Shown: positions 1-13,165, counted from the first letter of the stretch. The stretch: 64,000 bases of DNA from Ypsolopha sequella (GCA_934047225.1 OW203988.1:9706229-9770228), one strand, 5' to 3'. Notes: generated by a model not told the origin, from the letters alone. Program-made: numbers and translations.

Positions 1-2070
1 GGTTCAAAAGTATCAAGATAATTACACTGCTTGATAATCATCCGATGTTTATCCTATAAACGTCGGATAAATACCACCAGTGTAAGAAATTAATTTGTTA
101 TATTATTTCATAACAAATGCATTATAATTTGTCAATTCTAAAAAAAACAAATAAATTAAATTACTTTTATATAAAATTAACCTTGAGTAAAGTAAAAATC
201 AGTGTCCATCAGATTCGACATTATAAATATATTAAATTGGATGCCAAGATGCCAAAGGAATATCTTCGTCCGCACGTTGACAATTCATGCGTTCGGTTAT
301 ACGCAAGTGCGGAAATACACGTTCGAATAGAGTTCACTTTCTTGAACGCAAATTTCGTTATTATCAATTGATAATCGAGCTATTTTCATCAAGACAATTA
401 TCATCATAATTATCGAGATAAGTATCACGGATATTTATGCTTTCAAACCCTGGAATAACCCACAATTAAAAAATATTTCAGTCCACCTACGCCGTACGGT
501 CTATTCATCAGTTAACTTTTGTGAAGAAGAGTCATTTCCATTTCCTTTGAACTTGATCGCACAACAGATCGTCACCGCCATCACACCTTATTTAGTCCCG
601 TCCGCACTCGTGGATCCAATTTTCGACCCTCGGCCCTCGACGTCTCTTCGTAATGGGATTTCGGCTTTGATTTAAAAAGGCTATAAACGCGCTGCAACCA
701 CCTCGACTAACAATCCAATATTAACTATCAATCTATGTGAAAATAATAACTATGCAGTTATTATTGGAAATAAACTAGGTTACTAAATACTTAGCTAATA
801 AAATATATTTCAATGCAAGTGCTCGTAAAGGCCCTCTTTTTATGCATCAAAACCGAACAGAAAGTCGATTATTTTGCCCTAGGGCTTTATATTTTACTAT
901 TTTTTTTAATTATTTTTAAACAATGGTTGGCTAACCTACAGCCTTTCCTGTGTACCATAAATGTTATCCTTTTTTTTCCACTGTTTAACGGCTCTGGATA
1001 CAATCCTTTTGAGCCAATCATAATTTAAAGTTCACAATATTATATTTGTTTTATTTCCTCACACTATTCATTGAAAAACGTAGTATGATACACGGTCGTA
1101 AGAGCAATAAATTACTCCGTTACGTTTAAAACACTCGCTACGCTCGTGTTTTAAATCGTCTTCGAAATTTATTTCTTTTCGCCCTTGTAGCATTAACTAC
1201 TATTATGAGTATAAGAAATAAGCTCTTAATCTTTATTGGTACCTACTTCATAACCTTTCATCTTGAGTGTTATTTAGTAAGCATAAACTTGTGCCGATTT
1301 ATTAATAGATAAAAATATTTGAATTGATTCGTTGAGATTGTTCCCATAATAAACGCGCACCATACGCGCGCGTTTCATTTTTGTTTTTCCAACTTATTAA
1401 TTAACTGCATTTCCAATATTTTCACGTGAAACAAATAATGAAATGAAAATTTCCGGCATTTAAAACGCGTTGCTCTATCAGGCTCGTATAAAAAAAAAAC
1501 TTGTATCAGATCCGATTTAATTAAGTTCTGAAATGAAAAGCGAGACCTGCGTACGGTAAAATATGCCGCCCTCGCATGCTATACTGTTTATTGTAAGAAT
1601 TAGACGTAGGCTCCGCGAAGCAGCTAAATGAGAAGATTATTAAATATTTCAAGCGGATAAATGTGTAAGGTAAGGTAATTTCGGGTGACAAACGAGCGGT
1701 TGGGCGCCTGCTGTGTCTCAGATTCCAGGGTACGTCACGTGCGCTCAGTAAATAAAATGGCAAACATTCGTGGGCAGGCCACATCCACCGGCTGCCATCT
1801 AAACAACAAATGACAAATCTCATTCTCTATGCAAATTAGACAGATACCCGCCACGAACAAGCTTCCTTACGGCTTTATTTTCGGGCGAACTTAAACCGTT
1901 GCTGTAAATTAAGTAAAAAATAAAATAAATGAAATACTCGGGAGAGACGAAGCGGTGGAGTGAATAGCCATTTTCGGTGCTGCATTTCGGAATGAAAAAT
2001 AAACATAGCAATATTCAATTTACTACATACCGTTTCGTAGCACTTTTCAGAAAATGTTGTCGCTACCGCA
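1..2070. other. AT-rich stretch without recognisable gene
   Basis: I see no domain-bearing reading frame here. The open frames are short, lack recognisable motifs, and include runs of lysine/phenylalanine/isoleucine typical of AT-rich noncoding DNA. No inverted-repeat element with clear ends was found. It may be intronic or intergenic host DNA. Confidence 0.5.
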
Positions 2071-2347
2071 TATACAACGTGTAACAGAAAGGTGAAACCA
2101 GATTTGAAGAGCTCATTCAGTCAATGGTATAGAACAACTTTTACTATGGAAAAAACCCTGTATCTCGAAAAAAAAAATACTGTTTCATAGAAAATTGCAA
2201 TGCCGCTCGGCTGAAATGTATGGAAGGATGGAAGGGTAGGCTTTTTTTTTGAGATTTCAGGGTTGGCTCCGTAGTAAAAGTTGTTTTATATCATTGACTA
2301 AATAAGCTCCTCAAATATGGTTACACCTTTCTGTTACACTTTGTATA
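2071..2347 (+). mobile_element. Stem-loop MITE, family A copy 1
   Basis: The two ends are near-perfect reverse complements for about 80 bp, starting TATACAACGTGTAACAG and ending with its complement (CTGTTACACTTTGTATA). The centre holds a short nonpalindromic segment. It has no coding capacity and its TA-rich ends suggest a TA target, so it is a foldback MITE mobilised by an unseen transposase. A second copy lies at 2662-2932 in the opposite orientation. Confidence 0.8.
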
Positions 2348-2661
2348 ACTAAGTTTAATATTCATCGCCCATCACTTACGATTTCACGCACCGTTTAGGC
2401 AAAACTGATTCATCAGTGGCTCATGAGCTACGCAATGATAAGTCGCAATATTATAAAAGGGAAATTGTGAAATCCCGCATTTACGTCATTCCTCTGAATA
2501 AGACTAAGTATGCGGCGAAGGCGCGCTCTCTCGGACGCACCCTGAATTACAAAACACTAAATCAGTTCACTGTGTGAGATGCTAAATATTCTGTAACCCG
2601 GTTTATTTACTTGAATAGTATTTGCATCTTGATCTCTCTGGTAGAATAAATCGACATGTTT

Positions 2662-2932
2662 TATACAACGTGGAACAGAAAGGTGTAACCATATTTGAAG
2701 AGCTTATTCAGCCAATGATATAGAACAACTTTTACTATGGAGCCAACCCTGAAATCTCAAAAAAGAAATCTACCCTTCCATACATTTCGGCCGAGCGGCA
2801 TTGCATTTTTCTATGAAACAGTAAAATATTATTTTCGAGATACAGGTTTTGTTCCATAGTAAAAGTTGTTCTATACCATTGACTGAATAAGCTCTTTAAA
2901 TATGGTTACACCTTTCTGTTACACGTTGTATA
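2662..2932 (-). mobile_element. Stem-loop MITE, family A copy 2
   Basis: This is a second copy of the element at 2071-2347. The loop region reads as the reverse complement of copy 1, so the two copies lie head to head about 315 bp apart. The arms differ from copy 1 at a modest number of positions, so the copies are not a recent duplication. Confidence 0.8.
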
Positions 2933-3012
2933 TACATAAGAGCAGGGTGCCTCAAGGCTGTTAGAAAATGGAGTGTGATTTATAAATTAATCAAAACAGA
3001 CATCTCGAATAA

Positions 3013-3435
3013 TAGGTCGTTACATAAGAAATAGCCGAAATTTTCTTACAGATTCATGAGTTCATAATTCCTGTAATTCAATAGCTATTTCCACTATTTT
3101 TGTTTTTTGTTTGAAAGTTGATTTCAAGGTTTTACATCTACGTATTAAATTTTGTTTTTATTTTCAGTTTGATTATACAAATTAAATCTTCAAAAACAGT
3201 TCGTCCTAAATGCCATCCATTTCCATGATGAGATTCGTAATAATTTTTTACAGCACACACTTTTCAAAAATTAAATTAATGTTGCTGTTAGCTTAATGTT
3301 GTCTCATTCATACACTTAAGAAATTAAATAATTTGTATTCCTCATTCCTACAAAAAATGCAAAAATGTTAGTACTGAAAATTGAGTTTCCTTGAAATTCT
3401 CTATAGAAAACGGCAATTTCATATGTAAAGACCTA
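3013..3435 (+). mobile_element. Mariner-type MITE, family B copy 1
   Basis: About 420 bp, beginning TAGGTC and ending GTAAAGACCTA. The terminal inverted repeats are related to TAGGTCTTTACATATGAAAT. TA at both ends fits a Tc1/mariner target duplication. There is no transposase frame. Three other copies occur in the window (5977-6388 inverted, 13166-13586, 57366-58062). Confidence 0.75.
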
Positions 3436-3630
3436 ATATTTGGCTTCTGCTGGGCTCCATATTTTGGGAAACAATGTTCCTTCAAGTGAAAAGTTGAGGA
3501 AAATTTTTGTTACGGCGATAACCTATAGGAGCTTAATAACGATTGTATTTTGAAAATGTCAAATTCAGTTTCAAACAGATTTTGGCTCTTTTGTTATAGA
3601 TCCCTTTTAAACATTGCTTCGTTTTAGTTT

Positions 3631-3847
3631 TTAGGGTTCCGTACCCAAAGGGTAACCAACGGGACCCTATGATTAAGACTCTGCTGTCCGTCTGTCACCA
3701 GGCTGTATCTCTGAACCGTGATAGTTAGACAGTTGAAATTTTCACAGATGATGTATTTCTGTTGCCGCTATAACAACGAATACTAAAAAACTGAATTTTT
3801 ACGGAACCCTTTGTGCGCGAGTCCGACTCGCACTTGGCCGGTTTTTA
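3631..3847 (+). repeat. SINE-like repeat (GGTTCCGTACC family), short copy
   Basis: The copy starts TTAGGGTTCCGTACCC and ends in the palindromic GCGAGTCCGACTCGC followed by CTTGGCCGGTTTTT. It lacks coding capacity. The same two end blocks recur in both orientations at several places in this window with different internal lengths. I treat it as a nonautonomous dispersed repeat; SINE versus other class is not settled from sequence alone. Confidence 0.7.
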
Positions 3848-4937
3848 TTATATCATGCAAGGAGGATAATTTTCAATGCCATTGTAATAGTATCCTATTG
3901 ACACATTCATAAACACTCTAGTGAAATCTTTGCTCTCGTAACAAAAATAATGTCACTTCTTAAAAACAAACAGTACTTTTTCTGCAAATTAGTATTACAA
4001 TTGAATTTCAAAGTTCACCGAATTTCCCCTCGGTCATCACGAGATCCGAAATCTCATTACAAAGAAGCGGTCGGCAACACAGCCGCAAATTGGATACTCC
4101 CAAAGTCCAAACATCCCGCACTGGACCGCAGCAGGCCGCTCCATTATTCTTTGTTCCCATATGTTGAAACGAGCCACTATTAGGGGATTAGTTATAGCTT
4201 ACAGGTAGACGCATCGATTGCGAATATCCTAAAGTATAAACAAACCAACAAATTGTCACGACTTGAATCCCCGAGGGGGGTGTCAGAGGTGTGAACTGTG
4301 AAATTCAAGTCAGAATCCACACTTGGAGCAGCCGCTTTTCACCGACGACTATTACGTCCCAAACGTGATGGTTGGTGAGCTCTATCGCCATACTTCGGGC
4401 ACATATTGACCAACAGCTTAACGTGCCTTTAGAAGCACTCAAACCGTACACGAATAAAGTATAATACTCAGAAACAACTTTACAAATTTTATCTTTTAAT
4501 ATTTTGTAATACTTGTATGATAAATACGGTATTCTACTAGAATAACAACTACTCTTTCACTTGAGCACACAAATAAGAAACCTTTTATTTGTAGACTCAT
4601 TTTCATACACACCCCATACACTTTCACTCTTCCTCGCGCATACACACACTCGCACATCATATAAATATAGGCAACATTTTATTTAATTTTTCTACATCTG
4701 CTTTTTGTCTTGGTTTTTTGGTTTTGTATTTTATTTTTCTTAAGTTTAAAGTTACATATATATCTATCTGTTACTTATGTAAGAGCGGAGCCTCCTATTA
4801 CAGGTATATCTTACTTAAAAGGAGACTCCAATCACTGTCTATGATACTCGTATTGTATGTACAAGTTTAGAAATAAATAATCTTGTATTTTTGTATACTC
4901 ACGCCTGTCTTCCAGAGCGGTTGGTAGAGACTACAGG

Positions 4938-5077
4938 GGATCTAAAAAGGCCGACTTGGTGAATCATAAAATGATTTGAAAGTAGGATGGAGTCAAAGGT
5001 TTTTCACGCGTGCAAAAGAGACGGCATTAGAACGGAATCATAATATGATTCATCCAAAGCGGCCTTTTTAGAGGACC
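4938..5077 (+). mobile_element. Stem-loop MITE, family C (GGATCTAAAAAGGCCG) copy 1
   Basis: The ends are GGATCTAAAAAGGCCG and CGGCCTTTTTAGAGGACC, imperfect inverted repeats. The interior carries ACGCGTGCAAAAGAGACGG and an ATCATAATATGAT mini-palindrome. Related copies lie at 30839-30980 (inverted) and 31559-31661 (internally deleted). Confidence 0.7.
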
Positions 5078-5976
5078 AGATATTTTCAACTATCACCTTC
5101 CACTTCCACATTTAATTCTGTGACGAATAAAATCAACCATGCAAGAATTTAATTTAACCTTACCCTGCCCAAAGACTCGAAGTGGGCGGAAAAATTAAAT
5201 GGGGAAGCTGGATAGGGCATATCACACTATGCATCCATGCCAATTCATGCTAACATGCTTTTATGTATTTTGTGCCGTCCTACTTTTTCATTCTTCTAGT
5301 CTCTTTTTATAATTTTTTGATTATTTTTCTTTTTGAATGAATCTGAATATATCAAACTGAATCAATCAATCAATATGATTGCTTTTTGAAACACAGGTAT
5401 GATATACGTGTTTTTACAATATTGTTTGCTCTGCTGTGATCTCGTTATTATAAGCTCTCGTATTAAATTTAAAATCATCAAGCTAAGCTAGTCTACACGA
5501 GTTCAAGCTGTTCTTCAATGCTGAAAAGACCTATCAATAGCCGCCCGCTTCCCTATCTATCACACATCCACACACGCCCTTAAAGAAATCGTTTTTATCA
5601 CCATTTCAATATATCCCGAGCGACGCGAGGCCGTGTAAACTCCATGCAAATGGAGTGAAGACGTTCTCTCCTCGGAGGATGGCAAAAAACGTAGGTACAA
5701 TAGGCTGGGCGGCGACCTCCCTAGTCACTTGAGAGAAAGGTCGCGCGTACATGGTTTAAGAAGGCAGGTATGCTCACTGCCTCACTCCTTTTTGACACGA
5801 TCTATTTAAAATTTCGAGAAAGACAGCAATTGGGAAACATCATTTTTTAATTTATCGCAAGCGTCTTGCGTGTCTTGGCAGATGAGGGTTACGCCGAAAA
5901 AAGTGCAACATTTCGACTATTACGTTTTCATCGTATCACTTTCATACACTTCTTTATTTGATTTGATTAATAATAT

Positions 5977-6388
5977 TAGGTTTTTACATATGAAATTGTT
6001 TTCTATAGAGACTTTGAAGGAAACTCAATTTTCAGTACTAACAATTTTGCATTTTTTTAGGAATGACAAATGCAAATTATGTAATTTCTTTTGTGTATGA
6101 ATGAGACAACATTAAGCTAACAGCAACATTAATGTTTGAAAAGTGTCAGCTGTAAAAATTATTACGAATCTTATCATGGAAGTGGATGGCATTTAGGACG
6201 AACTGTTTTTGAAATTTTTATTTCGGTTATCAAACTGACAATAAAAACAAAATTTATTACGTAAATGTAAAACCTTGAAATCAACTTTCAAACAAAAAAC
6301 AAATAATAGAAATAGCTATTGAATTATAAGAACTATGACCTCGCGAATCTGTAACAAAATTTCGGCAATTTCATAGGTTAAGACCTAT
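5977..6388 (-). mobile_element. Mariner-type MITE, family B copy 2
   Basis: Inverted relative to the copy at 3013-3435. It begins TAGGTTTTTACATATGAAATT and ends GGTTAAGACCTA. It shares the conserved interior block that includes the GGACGAACTGTTTTTGAA region. Confidence 0.75.
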
Positions 6389-6542
6389 TATATACGTGCG
6401 TATACAAAGTAGCACTCACTGATAAATAATAGAACCAGTAATCGAACGAGCACAGCACGATGTTAAGTTAGAGCCCAGTTTCCTCTCACAAATTCATCCA
6501 GATTGTATATCATAACTCTACAAAGCGTACCCTATACAGATA

Positions 6543-6804
6543 CAGTGGCGTGCACAGAACTTTTTTCCGGAAAAGCAATCAGAAGATCAAGTACGACAAT
6601 AAAAAAAATATAAAAAAATTTAAATATCACTTTGAAAAAAAAAAGTTTGTATGAAAATGTCCACTCTAGGGTAGGCAGTGCCTACCCTGGCGTCATACAA
6701 ACTTTTTTTTTTCAAAGTGTTATTTAAATTTTTTCATATTTTTTTTATTGTCGTACTTGACCTTCTGATTGCTTTTCCAGAAAAAAGTTCTGTGCACGCC
6801 ACTG
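6543..6804. mobile_element. hAT-type stem-loop MITE, family D copy 1
   Basis: A 262-bp element starting CAGTGGCGTGCAC and ending with its complement; almost the whole element folds back on itself. It is flanked by the perfect 8-bp direct repeat TACAGATA (6535-6542 and 6805-6812), the target duplication length typical of hAT transposons. A second copy is at 57661-57922. Confidence 0.9.
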
Positions 6805-6812
6805 TACAGATA

Positions 6813-8967
6813 TGGCTGTATATAGGCAGGTAGATATACATTTATATATTATTTTTGTGTATCAACCTCGTAATTAGGCGGCGAAAGAAAAGCGCCGCGG
6901 AAATGTTTTGTTTTAACGCTGTTAATAAAATAAATGGACCTGGAACTCGATTTAGGGAAGGCTGTTTATTAGAAGGAAAAGTCGTTTCCAAAACATCTTA
7001 ACTAGTGACTTTTTTTTTATATGCATATTTATGAGTAAGAATTTTCTTTTCGTTACTTGATTAAGACAGAGTTGGTAGTAAAAAACAAGTTACTTCTAAT
7101 CTACAATAGATAGATAGGGTTCTGAAAAAATATATGTTATAAAAAAGGCGTTTTCCAAGACGATAAGTAAGACAGCCTAAAACGTGACAGAAAAGATGGC
7201 TGCATCGAAAAAAAAAATGCAAAGTGAAGGCTGTTTTTTCAGTTCAAAACTACAGTCCATCCAAACTAATAAAGTAAAAATATCAATAATTAATGTTTTA
7301 TAAATATAAACCAATTTTCTAGTGCACAAGACACTTGTGTGAATTTATTATATTAAATTTATTCATTAAAACAGCGATATCCCATCTATTTTTGATTCAC
7401 CGCACTACTCGGACGTGCACTTAATATATGTTAACTTTATCTCTTTAGTTATGCAGTGGATTTATTGGGCCTTAAGGTCGCACCGAGCGCCCTTGTCTCT
7501 GTCTTTTACTTTACGAGTAAAGAGTAAAGAAAATAACAACTTTTGCACTTTTTCAACGTTTTTCGTTGTTATTTTCATCATACTGTTCTTAAATAAAAAA
7601 CTATCGTGTATAAACGCTCCAGTCATCTATGAACTTAATTTTAGTAAATGAATCAAATTACTGATTGATATAAAAGAGTAGGGAAATAGACGAAAAAATT
7701 ACTCGAAAAGAGGTAACTCTGTGAATTTATTCTATCGAGCCAACTTTATCAAATTTAATTTAATTGTTTACTACTTCAAACAAGGATTATAAAAACGTGT
7801 TTATGTGTGTAAAAAGCTCAGTGCGCTCTTAATAACAATATTCGATCGCAATGTAGATTCCGACTAAATACAACAAAAATTGCCTTTAAAATATCAGGAT
7901 AATCTACTGTTAATGCGGCTTACATTTATAATTAACATGCACGGCATACATTAGCTACTTATGTAAAAAAAAAACAGGATAACAGCTCTCCCTACGGGTT
8001 CGCCTTGTAAAGAAAGCCTGGCACTGAGGTCCCAAAAGTCCCAATGCATTAGCGGGTTAGACCTGTGTTTATAGAACTCATCTTTTAAGCCATACAAATA
8101 TAGACTTTATTCCGCATGAGGAAGGTCTTGAACGAGCTTGTGTTGATTTAGCGTTCTTCTACATCCTACGAAAAAGGCTTTGTCGGTCTCCGCCGCACCT
8201 TTAACCTGTAGGGTGTTTGCACGTCAAACATTTTGGAGGTGTTCCGTAGGTCGTGTTTGCGTTTGACCGATTCACTTTAACGTATACCTGTCTATGACAA
8301 ATAGGGACGAGGGATCCTATTATGGGACTCGTTTGTCCGATATTTTCGTACAAGAGATGTGGTTTTATTTTTGGTGTTACCTCGAAAAACGGAAAGCCTT
8401 ATAACAGCGAAGCCACGGTGTTTATCCCGGGGAAATAAGGAAAATTCGATGACGATTGCTTAACAGGGTTTTCCTGGAAAGTGATGGTTAGTTTGAATCT
8501 AAAAGCTAGATACTTATTTGTTTATTTACTCTGCAATTAATCAATTAATCGTGAAACTTTTGCAAAGGGACATATCACCCGGGCCAACACATAGGCTACT
8601 TTCTATCTCGGGCAATCAACCCTCTCCCTGGGGACTACAAAAAACAGGCGACGAAGCCGCAGGCGAAAAACAGGAATATCGTCGATGGAAATTTCAGGGA
8701 GGCTTTTTGTAAGGCAATATGAATGTACTAGTATCATCAGCCACATCGAAAATTCCACGTTTTCGTCTGTTTATATCCGTTATATGGACTATCGTTGTGT
8801 AGCTTGACTAAGCTGTTCATTATACAATAATAAAAAGAATAAAATATTCTGAGGTAATCAAGGCTTGTACATTGATTTAATAAAATATCTAAGCTTCAAG
8901 CTGAAAACAAAACTACATTCTCAGGCTGATAAATAATTAAATATCAACTATTTATATCATTATAAAT
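6813..8967. other. No recognisable gene or complete repeat
   Basis: AT-rich DNA with short open frames only. The part from about 7980 to 8700 is more GC-balanced than its surroundings but shows no domain I recognise. A tail-like segment cannot be excluded. Confidence 0.4.
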
Positions 8968-9306
8968 GCGGTTTCGCAGCCGGATTGTGAAAAACTCGCC
9001 ATTTTTTAATTAATCGAAACAGAACACTTAAATTCAAAATTCACTCAATAGTTATTCAACAAAACCTTGTTACTTATGTATTGTGTATGTTGCCATTGCA
9101 AAGTTTCCGTTGGTTTCTATAAATTAGAAAAGAAAATATTTTGAATTTAAGAAATCTTGAAATTCTAATCTACAGAAACCAATGGAAACACAATACATAG
9201 GTAATAAGGTTTTGTTGAATAACTATTGAGTGAATTTTGAATTTAAGTGGTCTGTTTCGATTAATTAGAAAACGGCGGGTTTTTCACAATCCGTCTACGA
9301 AACCGC
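8968..9306. mobile_element. Long-arm stem-loop MITE
   Basis: It begins GCGGTTTCG and ends CGAAACCGC. The arms are imperfect inverted repeats of about 120 bp or more and enclose a short loop. It has no coding frame. The structure is that of a foldback nonautonomous DNA transposon; I could not read a clear target duplication. Confidence 0.75.
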
Positions 9307-11906
9307 TCTTAAGACACTTCAAAATACGTGTTATTATTTTTTTTCGACAATATTTTCTACCGCTGTCAAAAACTAGTGTAAAGATATAACAATGATTTAT
9401 TAACAACCCGTTACAAGTGTAATACATTTATTGTGTTTCAAATAACAAGGGGCTAGCCGTCAGTCCGTAGTCCGTTCTCAAACCATCTGACAGCTAAAGG
9501 TGAATCAATTTCCTTGTTGATCCCCACTCTTCAGGCTTCAATAACGTACAAAACGAGGCTGTGACAGAAAACCGTGCTCCCGTGACCGAAGAAAAGCGGT
9601 AACATTACGAACGAATATAACAGAAAATGAGGAGTAGTAAGGTGTAGTATGTTGCCAATCTTGCGGTTAGTGGGATTCTGTCAGATTTTGTTCATGATTT
9701 TTGACCAATCAAAGTCTTAATTAATAGCAGCAGTCTTAAATTTTAAATCTTTCAGTAAAAAGCTCGCAAATCAACCAAATTTTCTAACCAAATACGGAGG
9801 GTGCAAGGAGGAAGACGTTAAAGACCAAATTGTAATCCTAACTTGCTCGTAGTGTACTATGCCTTCGATGATCGGCTATTAGCGGTTTATAGAGGTAATA
9901 CCTATTCAGTGCGAAAAAGCACTGAAATAAAATGTATTTATTTATGTAATGTAGGTATAAGAGATACACTTATTACAGGTCAGTTTGAATGTAATATAAG
10001 TAATTAAATAATCTATGTGTATTGGTAATGGTTTTGTGTCATAAATAATAATATGGGAAAATACGCAGGGAAATAATAAGGTACTTAAATTAAATTTTTA
10101 AAAAATACACTTATATAAAATAAAAAATAGGAATAAGGAATGAATAATGTTAAAAATATATGCAATACATATAATAAATATATGACTAACTCCGCCCATT
10201 CGATTAGTCTTGCTAAGAAGAAAGGCAAGAAACTTAGCAAGATCATGTCCTTTTTTTTCATAATATAAGTTACAACGACTAAATGTTAAAAGTAAGCCTA
10301 TACTGTGATCAATTATCTATCTAAAGCAAACAATTAGTATCTAAATACCTAAATCAGTTCCCACAGGCTCTAAGGTTCCCACTCTCGGAGAATGTATGCT
10401 TAGTACTGGCTGCAGCTTCACGCTCGAGGTTAGATTCTCTTTGCTCACATTTTTACTGACATTGGCCGGCGGCAATGAGCGTTTTCCTCGTTGTTTTTTT
10501 TTCTTAGTTCTTAGCTTTCCTCCAGATGTCGCTGTCCATGTCACCATAGATAAAATATGTTTCGTAGCAATCAATGTCAAAGTGGTCATAAGTTTGTTTA
10601 GAATCTGTGCAAATTTTGTCTTCGATTCTGTTGCTAAAGTATACGACAGTGCCATCTAGGAATCTTATTTAACACTAAATTTGACACAAGGAAAAACGCT
10701 CATGATTTGTAAGATATATATTTTTGAATTTAAAATTTTTCTGTATGAATATTGTAGAAATTTAATTTGGATATATTTTTTTGCAATACTATAAAGGTGA
10801 CAGGTTTTTTGAACATATCCAATAATTAATTGAGATATCTTCGTTTTCAAAATATATTAATTTTTTGTAAGTTGCTGTGACCTCAGAATAAGGAATTATT
10901 CTGAGGCTGTGACATATTAAAAACAAAAACAATGTGACATATCAATAAAAAGTGAAAAAAAGATGACCAATCCAACTATCTGGCGTGATGATTAAACATC
11001 CTGCCATCTTTGAAAAGAAAAGTCAAGAAGAGAACTGCTATCACAAGGGAATAAGCATATTCATATCAACATAGAGTTTCAAACAAGAAGTTTATAAACA
11101 AACTGGAGTGATAACTTTCATTGAAACGCGAACGCCAAAATAATCACCTTCACTCTGTTTTAGTGAAATTTTATGTCTTTTACTTATGAAGGGTAACATT
11201 TCAATGTGAAATTTTTGGAGTGGCCTTGTTATAGGAAGGTAGCGCTCCAGTATTGTTATAAGCTTCTTGGTTTCAACAATTCGCAACGGCAACACTCGCC
11301 AATGTTCCCAGCCTTCGGTTCGGAAATCGCGGCTATGTCGGGCCGGCCGTCAACGCGTCGGATTGGCTCGTAACGGCGGGCCCTATATCCGCCGCGAAAT
11401 GGAACGTGATTCCACTTCCAATATTGTCAGGAAGGCGGCATAGTCTATTTTCAGACCTCACTGTGGCCCTTCACTCCTTCAGGGGTCGGCAACTTGGCAA
11501 GCTTTTTCATTAAGATGCAAAATACATTAATTCTCACAATGAGCCCGTGTGCTACATTGAAATTTTTATGAAAATCAATTGCGTTTAAGAAGCTAAAGTA
11601 GAATTTTTCTTTTGATATCTCTTATATGACGAAGTTATTGGCAATCAATCAAAGCTTAACGGCATGTCGCGTGACGTCATCTGACACGATTTCATACTAA
11701 AAGTGATAAATATCGCTATCGCTAACATCGGTTATAATAGGATGTTTTTAAAAATTCAAAAAATTTTGTCCTTAGTTAAAACTAATTAATCGGTTACTAT
11801 TTAAAATATACTAATATTTCACTACAGGACACGCGTCCATTATACTTTCTAAACACTTAAAATTTTACAAGGCGCGATCGCGCTCCATATAGACAAAGGA
11901 TAGGTT
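9307..11906. other. Mixed noncoding DNA with short unassigned open frames
   Basis: Around 10341-10660 both strands carry open frames of 87-104 codons with no family I recognise. A short hairpin (CCTCAGAATAAGGAATTATTCTGAGG region, 10880-10905) and a GC-rich patch (11310-11410) are present. No gene can be supported. Confidence 0.4.
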
Positions 11907-12331
11907 TTAAGAGGCTATGCGAATTTTATTTTTGTCACTGTCACTCCAAGCGAAAAATCGCGCAGTGCGAGAGGGGCGGATACAGGGCAAAGGGGAAAAA
12001 TTTTGGTTTTATATTTTTATAAAAAAAAACTAAAAAGTCTAGCAAAATTTCAAGTATCAAATCTCTAGATATTGTTGAAACATACCTAATAAAATATGTT
12101 TGAGTTCTGTATATGGTTCCTATTCGTCAAACGAGGAGAAAAAGTGAGTTTGAAGACCTCATTTCAACAATTATTTCTATCGAGGAAAATGTATCCAAAC
12201 ATGTTTTCCAATTTCAAAACCCTAGATTATATAGTCAAAATGCATATACCAGAAATGTATCCAAATTTTCTGTGTATTTCATGAAATACACAGAAAAGAA
12301 ACACCCGTATTTTTTTCGCATATCGCCTTAA
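11907..12331 (+). mobile_element. TTAA-flanked MITE, family E subtype 1 copy 1
   Basis: TTAA occurs at both outer edges (11907-11910 and 12328-12331). Inside it the ends are imperfect inverted repeats: GAGGCTATGCGAATTTTA against the complement of GCATATCGCC. The interior contains a GCGCAGTGCGAGAGGGGCGG block shared with three other copies. The TTAA flanks suggest piggyBac-type mobilisation, although TIR detail is not decisive. Confidence 0.7.
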
Positions 12332-12482
12332 GTCAGTAAGCTAAAATAACGGAGAAGCACACCATTTTCATAACAAAATGACGTGATTTTTTTGTTCAGC
12401 GCCTTCTATACCAACACTTTGATGCCAATAAATACTTAGTGATGCATGAGTAAAACATACTGCATATTTTTAACTTATAAAT

Positions 12483-13030
12483 AATTACACGAGTGACAAT
12501 TTCGTTATTTTATGTAAGTATTTCAAATTATTTCACATTGATCAAGCCGTATATTTTACGATGACAATTATTATTTTTCCAAGATTGCACGAGTGACAAT
12601 TTAATTATTTTATGTAAGTATTTCATATGGATCAAGCCGTATATTTTAAGTAGAAAATTATTATTTTTCCATGATTGCACGAGTGACAATTTAATTATTT
12701 TATGTGAGTATTTCATATGGATCAAGCCGTATATTTTAAGTAGAAAATTATTATTTTTCCATGATTGCACGAGTGACAATTTAATTATTTTATGTGAGTA
12801 TTTCATATGGATCAAGCCGTATATTTTAAGTAGAAAATTATTATTTTTCCATGATTGCACGAGTGACAATTTAATTATTTTATGTGAGTATTTCATATGG
12901 ATCAAGCCGTATATTTTAGGTAGAAAATTATAATTTTTCCAAGATTGCACGAGTGACAATTTAACTATTTTATGTTAGTATTTCACATTGATCAAGCCGT
13001 ATATTTCAGGAAGAAAATTATTATTCTTTC
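12483..13030. repeat. 90-bp minisatellite, about six units
   Basis: The landmark GCACGAGTGACAAT recurs exactly every 90 bp, ending at 12600, 12690, 12780, 12870 and 12960. The central three units are almost identical and the outer ones diverge. The unit length is a multiple of three, so the minus strand stays open for 143 codons as a 30-residue repeat. That frame is better explained by the repeat than by a gene. Confidence 0.95.
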
Positions 13031-13165
13031 AACATTACCAAACCCTGCCTGCCTCACACACGGTAATTTACTGCACGGAAACGATTTAAAAAATCGACGA
13101 GGCACACGTTCTGGCTGCGTTACTCAGTCCATGTATATAGGTATAAGTGTACTAGTAACATATAA

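Noticed and set aside
10341..10655. A 104-codon minus-strand gene
   Set aside because: An overlapping plus-strand frame and a second minus-strand frame are equally plausible, and no domain or splice context could be confirmed.
12528..12959. A 143-codon repeat-protein gene
   Set aside because: It is fully explained by the 90-bp minisatellite whose period is a multiple of three.
12483..13030. CRISPR array
   Set aside because: The repeats are contiguous 90-bp units without unique spacers, in a eukaryotic context.
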